DNA of 8,487 nucleotides from Nitrosarchaeum sp. GTDB taxonomy: Archaea > Thermoproteota > Nitrososphaeria > Nitrososphaerales > Nitrosopumilaceae. Below the pieces are notes generated by a model, which saw nothing but the letters and a program-made list of their open reading frames with translations, searched no databases and had not been told where the DNA came from. Location: the NCBI GenBank assembly GCA_013140415.1, contig JABFSW010000109.1:1-8487 (forward strand), read 5' to 3'. Positions 1 to 6,300 of the stretch are shown piece by piece (the first letter of the stretch is position 1; each line of letters starts with the position of its first letter). The position numbers were made by a program, and so were the translations under genes.

Positions 1-1
1 A

Positions 2-94
2 TATAACACATTACATGAAAAAATTGTAAAGCATTTTGGACCATATGCTGGATATGCACAGCAATTTTTGTTTAAAATGGAAAGAGAGAATTAA
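2..94 (+). CDS. C-terminal fragment of an unidentified protein (5' end outside window)
   Basis: An open frame enters from the left edge and ends at TAA (92-94), giving the last 30 residues of a protein. The fragment runs from YNTLHEKIVKHFG to FLFKMEREN. It is rich in Lys, His and aromatic residues, looks soluble and mostly helical, and shows no membrane segment or metal motif. I do not recognise the family and assign no function. It lies on the same strand as the tRNA-Arg 51 bp downstream, and that gap holds a plausible separate tRNA promoter. The fragment is short, so its reality rests on an open frame to the window edge and protein-like composition. Confidence 0.6.
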   Translation, partial: YNTLHEKIVKHFGPYAGYAQQFLFKMEREN

Positions 95-115
95 CAGAAA
101 AAATGGTTGTAAACC

Positions 116-123
116 CTTAAAAT
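116..123 (+). promoter_or_regulatory. Candidate TATA box (box A) for tRNA-Arg
   Basis: The AT-rich octamer CTTAAAAT is centred about 26 bp before the mature 5' end of the tRNA, the usual distance for an archaeal box A. It is a weak match to TTTATA, and a tRNA primary transcript may start upstream of the mature end, so this is tentative. Confidence 0.35.
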
Positions 124-145
124 GACAATTAATTTTCAGATTCTT

Positions 146-220
146 GGGCTGGTAGCTCAGCTTGGATAGAGTGCTGGACTTCTAATCCAGTGGTCGAGGG
201 ATCGAAGCCCTCCCGGCCCG
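146..220 (+). tRNA. tRNA-Arg (anticodon UCU)
   Basis: The 75-nt sequence folds into a full cloverleaf. The acceptor stem GGGCTGG pairs with CCGGCCC with one G-U pair. The D stem is GCTC/GAGT and the D loop contains GG. The anticodon stem CTGGA/TCCAG encloses loop CTTCTAA, so the anticodon is TCT at 181-183, reading AGA and, by wobble, AGG arginine codons. The T stem is GAGGG/CCCTC and the variable loop is 5 nt. The discriminator is G and no CCA is encoded, so CCA must be added afterwards. No intron is seen at the canonical position after base 37. The T loop is ATCGAAG, with A where position 54 is normally U. A short T run follows at 221-224. Confidence 0.96.
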
Positions 221-253
221 TTTTAACAAAATTATTTATTCTGACTAAGAGAC

Positions 254-613
254 GTGGTTTACGTGAAAGACATTGAATTTAACTTGGAGCCAAAAGAGAT
301 TCACCCAAATTCCGAGATTAGAGGAATAATTGTTGTATCATATCCAGGACGATACGATGGAGTTGTAATTAATACACAGATTTTAGATTCCAATGAACAT
401 ATTATCTACAAATCATATAATGGAAAGAAAATATCCCAAAATGTTTCAAGATTATTCATTAACAAAGAGATTATGCCTGAAAACAAAGCAGAGTTTACAG
501 CATTGATACAATTTGAGCCAAAACAAGTTCATGAGATAAAATTTCGAGCATCAATTATTGAGCAACATAAAGAAATTGAAAGTAAAATAATTTTTGCAAA
601 GTATTCTATCTAG
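254..613 (+). CDS. Small beta-rich protein of unknown function
   Basis: This 119-residue protein is not one I can name. It has no signal peptide, membrane segment or metal motif, so it is probably cytoplasmic. Alternating hydrophobic residues suggest a single beta-sandwich. The pattern of an early strand, then HPNSEIRGIIVVSYPG (about 17-32) and a late FRASIIEQ strand loosely resembles arrestin-like or Spo0M-like folds; that is inference only. Translation must start after the in-frame TGA at 242-244. The first candidate is GTG at 254 and a second GTG lies at 263 (giving 116 residues). An AT-rich TTATTTAT at 232-239 is 31 bp before 263 and would suit a leaderless start there. The gene begins 33 bp after the tRNA and shares its stop tetranucleotide CTAG with the convergent cupredoxin gene. 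Confidence 0.8.
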   Translation: MVYVKDIEFNLEPKEIHPNSEIRGIIVVSYPGRYDGVVINTQILDSNEHIIYKSYNGKKISQNVSRLFINKEIMPENKAEFTALIQFEPKQVHEIKFRASIIEQHKEIESKIIFAKYSI

Positions 614-1074
614 AATCTAGATTCTGTAATTTCCAGAGTTCCAGTCATCCATGGATGTGGTGCACAATGATATGAAAATGTAATTGGTTCTGTAAATGTA
701 AATTCGTATGATTCTCCAGGTTTTACAACTCCAGGAGAACCAAATACTCCACTGTATGAATCTTCAAGTGATTCGTCATCTGGTGTTACAGTGTGTGGTG
801 TAGTATCTTTGTTATTCCATACAACATGATTATCAATTCCCAATTGTATGTTAACCAATTTTGGCATAAAGTTATCTTGTTGGTCTGGACTTGAAGAATT
901 TGGTATCATGTCTATTATTGTAGATTTAATTGGTTCCAGGATTTCTTCAGAAACCTGTGGTTTTGCCAAAGATTCCGGAAGATAAAATGATGTATAATAA
1001 ACAACTCCTACTGATGAACCAATAATGATTGCCAGTACTCCTATACCATATGCATGACTTGATATTGCACTCAA
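610..1074 (-). CDS. Membrane-anchored plastocyanin-like (type 1 copper) protein
   Basis: A 154-residue blue-copper electron carrier. An uncleaved N-terminal membrane segment (about 9-28) holds the cupredoxin domain (about 70-150) outside the membrane. The copper ligands are visible as His94 in DTTPHTVTPDD and Cys137, His140 and Met143 in YHCAPHPWMTG, the His/Cys/His/Met set of plastocyanin and amicyanin. Ammonia-oxidising archaea generally use such proteins instead of cytochrome c. Its position just downstream of cytochrome b makes it the likely acceptor from complex III, carrying electrons towards the terminal oxidase; this is inferred from context. The start is TTG at 1072-1074. No in-frame ATG or GTG fits, and a perfect TTTATAAG box 32 nt upstream predicts transcription starting almost at this codon. 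The gene thus appears to have its own promoter, separate from rieske-cytB, 54 bp after the cytochrome b stop. Confidence 0.93.
   Translation of the reverse strand: MSAISSHAYGIGVLAIIIGSSVGVVYYTSFYLPESLAKPQVSEEILEPIKSTIIDMIPNSSSPDQQDNFMPKLVNIQLGIDNHVVWNNKDTTPHTVTPDDESLEDSYSGVFGSPGVVKPGESYEFTFTEPITFSYHCAPHPWMTGTLEITESRF
612..625. repeat. Perfect 14-bp palindrome at the convergent gene ends
   Basis: AGAATCTAGATTCT is its own reverse complement and sits at the junction of the two convergent genes, inside the last codons of the cupredoxin gene. No clear T run follows on either side, so it is a poor intrinsic terminator. It may still act as a small 3'-end hairpin on either transcript. Confidence 0.5.
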
Positions 1075-1098
1075 CGATTTTTTTAGGTCTAAGGAGTT

Positions 1099-1107
1099 CT
1101 TATAAAG
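1099..1107 (-). promoter_or_regulatory. TATA box (box A) of the cupredoxin gene
   Basis: On the minus strand this reads CTTTATAAG, preceded by a purine run that could serve as a BRE. The first T of TTTATAA (1106) is 32 nt before the TTG start at 1074, so transcription should begin within a few bases of the start codon, giving a leaderless mRNA. The Rieske gene has the same box at the same distance. Confidence 0.75.
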
Positions 1108-1128
1108 CTTTTTTAGAATTTTAAAAGA

Positions 1129-2718
1129 CTAGGGTTTTTTTAGATCTGAAGAGCCAAAATCTGAAATCTTGTTAGCACCAACTCCCAAATCTGTTTGAAC
1201 TTTTGAAGCTGGAATTTGTTGTGCAATTTCTTTTGGTTCTTTGGTGACAGTATCAGGTGATTGTACTTCTGAAAGTTTACTAGTGTTTGGAGATAATTGT
1301 GGTGCTATCAATTCCTTTGGTTTTTCTTCTGGTACTGGTATCGGTGGTGGTGGAGGTGCATTCTTTGCTTGATTCAATCCATATCTGTAAACATGGAAGA
1401 AGCCAGCAAACACTATCAAAATAATACCAATAAAGAATAATGAAATATTCTTCATTCCAGTCAAGGCGGCATTATAAGCTGCAATGTTGAGAAATACCTG
1501 AAATGCTAAGAGTGCAACAATTAGCCAATTAATCCATTTTTGTGAGAGATTAATTGTTGCCACTTTCTTTGGACCCTTTTCTTTGGCAAGTTTAGCCTTT
1601 CTTTCAGATTCTTTTGCAAGTTTGATCATCATATATGAGAATCCAAATCCTAGTGGAACTAGCAATATCATCACGGTATAAAGAAATACTGGATCAATTA
1701 CTAAACGCTCTACCAGAGGAATCTTACTATCTGATGGAATATAGAATCCCCAGTATGTTGTAACCATAATCTGAGCAATTCCGGTAATACCAAATGCAGT
1801 AATTATTGGACGATCTTTCCATGAGAATTTCTTGTATCTGTCAATAAATGGAATGAGCAAAAATGATGCTATGAATATTCCAGGCCAGAGTACCCCTGTA
1901 ACAAACTTGTCATATTGTGTCCTCAAAAATGCGTATAGTCCTGTAAGATACCATTCAGGGACAGTAACACCGGGTGGTACCGTAGGTTCAAACTTGAATC
2001 CCATATCAATTGGGAATACTCCTCCTGTGAGTAAAATAGCTCCTCCAATTGCCATCACCATAGGTACATCAAATACCAAGAATCGTGGAAAGTGAACTGC
2101 CATCAATCCAAGCATTACTAGCGGTAAGACAAATACATGCTGTGCATAAAATCTCAATACAAAATCTGAAAACCCGCTACCAAACATTGCATCACGAATA
2201 GTTGGTCCAGCTACAGGAATTGAAGTGGTAAGAGATGCTGCAATACTGATTGCAAGTTCTGCCCTTTCACTAAAGATAACATCATAACCAGTAAATGCTT
2301 CTAGAATTGTAACTGTCCCAAGTATAACTCCAGTAGCCCATAAAATTTCATTTCTAATTTTGTATCTTCCGCTAAAGTATTGATAGTACATATGTAAAAT
2401 TGCCAAAAGTACCATTGCGTTGGAACCATGATAATGAATATTTCTAATGTGAAAACCAAATGGAACTTCATCATTAATGAATTGGACACTGTCCCATGCT
2501 CTATCCAACATTGGTTGATAGTAAAACATTAGCAAAGCTCCAGAAATTCCAAGTATTACAAATACAACAAATGTAAGCATTCCCAAAAATCCAAATGGAC
2601 TTACAAATCTTGCAGGAAATGAAAATTTAATTGCAGTAAAGATTGTTCTGTCTAGTCCATCCCAGAGCCAGTAGAAAAAGGCAACTGCGCCAGTACGTCT
2701 ATGAAGTGAAACGGCCAT
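1129..2718 (-). CDS. Cytochrome b of complex III (b6-type), with C-terminal extension
   Basis: The 529-residue di-heme quinol-oxidising subunit of a bc1/b6f-type complex. Helix B carries His95 and His109 (spacing 14) and helix D carries His194 and His209 (spacing 15); the 15-residue spacing is typical of cytochrome b6. The Qo motif PEWY is at 254-257. The cyt b6 and subunit IV portions are fused, with eight core helices ending near 365. A basic linker (366-394) and two more predicted helices (about 396-415 and 425-445) follow. A tail rich in Pro, Ser, Lys and Glu (450-529) includes a PPPPP run at about 455-459. By cytochrome b topology the tail should be cytoplasmic. No Cys occurs in the first 50 residues, so the b6f/Bacillus-type heme c(n) attachment is absent. 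The ATG at 2718 lies inside the end of the Rieske gene (20-bp overlap), with GGAG at 2728-2731, 9 nt upstream, so translational coupling is likely. Confidence 0.97.
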   Translation of the reverse strand: MAVSLHRRTGAVAFFYWLWDGLDRTIFTAIKFSFPARFVSPFGFLGMLTFVVFVILGISGALLMFYYQPMLDRAWDSVQFINDEVPFGFHIRNIHYHGSNAMVLLAILHMYYQYFSGRYKIRNEILWATGVILGTVTILEAFTGYDVIFSERAELAISIAASLTTSIPVAGPTIRDAMFGSGFSDFVLRFYAQHVFVLPLVMLGLMAVHFPRFLVFDVPMVMAIGGAILLTGGVFPIDMGFKFEPTVPPGVTVPEWYLTGLYAFLRTQYDKFVTGVLWPGIFIASFLLIPFIDRYKKFSWKDRPIITAFGITGIAQIMVTTYWGFYIPSDSKIPLVERLVIDPVFLYTVMILLVPLGFGFSYMMIKLAKESERKAKLAKEKGPKKVATINLSQKWINWLIVALLAFQVFLNIAAYNAALTGMKNISLFFIGIILIVFAGFFHVYRYGLNQAKNAPPPPPIPVPEEKPKELIAPQLSPNTSKLSEVQSPDTVTKEPKEIAQQIPASKVQTDLGVGANKISDFGSSDLKKP

Positions 2719-3307
2719 ATCCTATTACTCCATTATCATTCACACCCCAAGTTGGCGGTAAAACCCATAAAAAGCCATCTGCATCAACGTCAAAATTAAG
2801 TTGTGCTAATGTGTTAGACGGTGCAGCTTGTAATGATGCAGGTCCAGCAAATGCTGTTCCAGTTGTAGGGTCATACATACTTCCATGACACGGACATTCA
2901 CCTCTCTTTCGTCCTTCTTCAGGCCAATATTTCCATAAACACCAAAGATGAAGACAAACCATACTGTATGCTCTAAAAGATGAAACATCTTGTTTATCTC
3001 CGCCAAGTTCTTGGGGCAATCTAATGAATTGCCACTTTCGAAATGCTTCCGCATCAAGTGCAGGATCTCCAGTACTAGGATATGTAATTACTTCAGAATG
3101 ATTAATAGGAAATGTTTTGACATTAGCTTGAGTACCATCAGGTAAAATGACTTGAACTCTTTCGAGATTAGCCTGTGAAGGGTTTGGCATAAAATTTCCA
3201 AATGGAACAAAAGGAGCAAATGCCAGACCAGTGCCTGCAGCACCCATTAATTTTAGAAAATCTCTTCTAGATAATGCGCCAGACTTTTTTGTCCTCTGAT
3301 CAGACAT
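2699..3307 (-). CDS. Rieske [2Fe-2S] iron-sulfur protein of complex III
   Basis: With the ATG at 3307 this protein has 202 residues. It takes one electron from quinol at the cytochrome b Qo site and passes it to the copper acceptor. The N-terminus has a twin-arginine motif, SRRDFLKLMGAAG (Arg14-Arg15), then a hydrophobic stretch, so it should be Tat-exported folded and membrane-anchored. Box I is CLHLWC (Cys118, His120, Cys123) and box II is CPCHGS (Cys138, Cys140, His141). Cys118, His120, Cys138 and His141 bind the cluster, and Cys123-Cys140 form the usual disulfide. Ser143 and Tyr145 are the residues that raise potential in ubiquinol-type Rieske proteins. The frame is open to a TTG at 3349 (216 residues), but the TTTATAAG box at 3332-3340 would then lie inside the coding region. 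That box is 32 nt before ATG 3307, so I chose 3307. The gene's end overlaps cytochrome b. Confidence 0.96.
   Translation of the reverse strand: MSDQRTKKSGALSRRDFLKLMGAAGTGLAFAPFVPFGNFMPNPSQANLERVQVILPDGTQANVKTFPINHSEVITYPSTGDPALDAEAFRKWQFIRLPQELGGDKQDVSSFRAYSMVCLHLWCLWKYWPEEGRKRGECPCHGSMYDPTTGTAFAGPASLQAAPSNTLAQLNFDVDADGFLWVLPPTWGVNDNGVIGYGRFTS
2728..2731 (-). promoter_or_regulatory. Shine-Dalgarno-like GGAG for cytochrome b
   Basis: GGAG lies inside the Rieske coding region, 9 nt before the cytochrome b ATG. This internal cistron of an operon shows an SD-like site, whereas the promoter-proximal genes here appear leaderless, a division of labour common in archaea. Confidence 0.5.
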
Positions 3308-3331
3308 TAAGCTGTCGTACTCGCCAAATTG

Positions 3332-3340
3332 CTTATAAAC
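3332..3340 (-). promoter_or_regulatory. TATA box (box A) of the rieske-cytochrome b operon
   Basis: On the minus strand this reads GTTTATAAG. The first T of TTTATAA (3339) is 32 nt before ATG 3307, predicting a leaderless mRNA. It lies in the 42-bp gap after the subtilase stop codon, and it shares TTTATAAG and the spacing with the cupredoxin promoter. Confidence 0.75.
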
Positions 3341-3349
3341 CTTATTCAA

Positions 3350-6300
3350 TTACTTGGGTTTTTGTCTAAGAATTAAAAATAGAACAACTCCGATCGCAAT
3401 TCCAACTCCAATACCAACAGTTAATCCAATGTTAAAAGAGGAATCATTAGCATTATTTTGAATCGTAATTTGAGAATCATTGTGAATTAATTCATCAGAA
3501 AATTCAGATGTATTTACATTTTCTATGAAATTGGGTATGATTTCTGTTTTATTTGAATTGTTCTGTATTGATTGAATCTCTGAAGAAATGTTAGAAAATT
3601 TAGCTGCAAGTACAATTGATTCAGTAGTTGAATTTCCACCAAACAATGTAGAATGAGCTAAAAGAGTATAGGTTCCTGTTTGATTAATTGGAACATAAAG
3701 TATAGTAGAAGTATTATCTTTGTTTTTGACAGGGAAAAATCCACCACCTTGACTAAAAACAGAATTACCTAACCAATCAAGTGAGGGCCAACCAAGAAAA
3801 TGACCAAATACTCCTGATGGCATATTGGTTTGAACTATTTTTCCTTTAGGATCCATAACAAATACGGACAAGTTTGTGTCATCAGTTTTCCAAGATAATT
3901 CTATTGCTGCAGAGTTTATAGAATCATCTTTAATATCAAAATAATACTGTCGCCAATCACCTGCCATGTATCTATTTGCCATATCAAATGCGCCTTTGAC
4001 ATAGCCATTACCAAAAAGAATATCATCACTTTGTTTTCCTGGAATCAAAACAAGTGAGTCTTTTTGATCAATTTCTTTTTTTACAACAAAAGATACTGGT
4101 GCATTGACAGTATGTATTTTGCCTTCAAATGTTATGAAACCTTGGTAATTACCAGTTTGCAAATCGTTTGATACAACTAAAGAAATATCCACTTTGGCAG
4201 TATCATTAGCAGGCACAGTAATTATTTCAGCTTCGGGCCAGATAATAGACCATTTATCTTTTTGATAATAACTTGCAGACAATGTATACTCCATTGAAGT
4301 TGAATTTTGTTTTGTGTCACCTAAATAGTAAGAGTATCTAGTTGGAATAGGATATACGCCGACTAGTGGAGTTCCCTTGAATTGTTCATTGGGTTCAGTA
4401 ATTCTAAGTTCTTGAACAGTTCCCCATGATCCAGCTCTATTAATCATAGATAGTTCATTATTAGCTATATTGGTATCGTTGTTTTTATCAATCCAATCAT
4501 AAAGATATAATGAAGAGATTTTCATATCGTTTGCATAAAGAACATCTGTTTTATTCATAAAATTATCAAATGGAAAATTCAGATTCAATATCAACAAAGA
4601 GGATTCAGTAGGGATTAAATTTTCATCAAAAAATTCACCTAATTCTTTGTGCTCTTTGATATCAGACAGTTTGATATAATTTGGAATAAATGCATCTGAT
4701 TTGTTAAGCATTGAATCTTGTTGACGTACTTTTGTAGTGCCGTCAAACTGAGTATTTTTGATTAAAGATATTGTTGTAGGTTTGATAGATATTTGAATTG
4801 GTTTATCAGTTGGATTTTCAATTGTAAAAGTTGTTTTACTGTGTTCTCCTGGAAGCAAATGACCTGCAAACCAACTTGTCATTGGCATGATTTTTGTTGG
4901 AAACCCAAATTTCTCAAATCCTATAGATGTAGAATTTATGGATTCAAGTGCAGGTTTTAAAAAATTTTTAATATTATTATATGATGCATTATTATGGACT
5001 AGAAATATTCCTTCTTCAGTATTTACAAAACTTAATGCCGTACTTACATCTACTAATCCAGATCCTTGAGTAAATGGATCATTTTGGAGATCTTTTGCAG
5101 TAGACATCAAAATATTTTTGATTGTAAATGGATCATACTCTTTTGATTGCTTGTTTAGTCCTTCCATCAGTACTGCAGCACTTCCAGAAACTAGAGGTGC
5201 TGCCATACTAGTTCCTCCAAATAAGGAAAAAGATTCCTCTTTTGAGTTCTTTGTAGTTTTAAGAACATTAGATGGTGTAAAACCATGTGCACCAATACTC
5301 ATCAAGTCAGGTTTTGGATCTCCAATAATTCCAGGACCTCTGCTTGAAAAATCTACTACATCATTAAAGTGTGAAGTTGTACTGCCAAATCTTGGTTGAT
5401 CTTTAAATGGACCATAACCAACAAAGACATTGTTTGTAGTAGCTCCAACTGCAATTCCAAACGGAGATGCATTAGGCATACCAATTGTTCCATAACCATG
5501 TCCGGAATTACCTGCACTTGAAACAATTGTTACACCAGGATAATTATCATCAAGTGAATGAGGAGTAGCAAGTATACCAAGTATTATAGATAAAACATCC
5601 ATTCCAGGTGCAGCATCAAATGATGGAAAATTTGAAACTCCCCAACTATTTGAAATGATATCTACTCTTGGTTTTCCGGTAAAAGTCCAACTATGTTCTT
5701 GATTGTCAAATCCAGATAACCATAACCAAGCATAAACAGTATCACCTACCCATAATGATTTTACTGGAACAATTTTTGCACCTGGTGCAACTCCTTTAAT
5801 TGTAAATTTCTCAGTGTTATTGTAAATGTCATATGTCTGCTCACCTTTTGATGTAATAGAAGAAGCACTAGATGTTCCATGCCCCATAAAATCAGTCATC
5901 ACTCCAAAAAATTCTCCTTTAGGATCAAATGCGGGCAACAAAGTTCCATTAATTGCCCTTAGTGTTTTATCAACATCTGCAGGTTTGTTTTGAATCACAC
6001 CATAAACATCTAGTACTTGAGCCCCTATTGTTCCTGCACTGTAATCTGCTTTACCATCATTATTGGAATCATAAACTAGGAATTCTTTTCCACTTCCCAA
6101 GACAATTGGTTTTTCGTCTGTAAAATCAAAATCATATTTTGGCTTCTCGCCTGATTTTAAATCAAATCTAGTATAATCTTCCCAAGAAGTACTCATATCA
6201 GGAATTACAGTATCGTATATTCCTGCAATATAAGAATCCACTACAAGTACAGGTACAACTTGAATTCTAGCTAACGGTCCTTCCAGACCTCCCTGATACA

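Noticed and set aside
1108..1130. Terminator after cytochrome b
   Set aside because: Only a short T-rich patch is present, with no long T run, so read-through into the cupredoxin gene cannot be excluded and I do not call a terminator.
1832..2095. Plus-strand open frame of 87 codons
   Set aside because: It lies wholly opposite the cytochrome b gene, whose helices and PEWY motif are clear. Its product has no recognisable features.
2806..3057. Minus-strand open frame of 83 codons
   Set aside because: It is an out-of-frame shadow of the Rieske gene across its cluster-binding region.
3163..3237. Twin-arginine motif considered as a possible sign of cofactor-loaded periplasmic enzyme other than Rieske
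   Set aside because: The two Rieske boxes with all six key residues identify the protein without ambiguity.
3350..3460. Possible PEFG-type archaeosortase signal at the C-terminus of the subtilase, and likewise of the coiled-coil protein at 7197-7270
   Set aside because: Both end in a hydrophobic helix and basic residues, but neither has a Pro-Glu-Phe-Gly type motif before it. A plain C-terminal TM anchor explains them.
5118..5399. Plus-strand open frame of 93 codons
   Set aside because: It lies opposite the subtilase catalytic Ser and Asn regions and is explained as a shadow.
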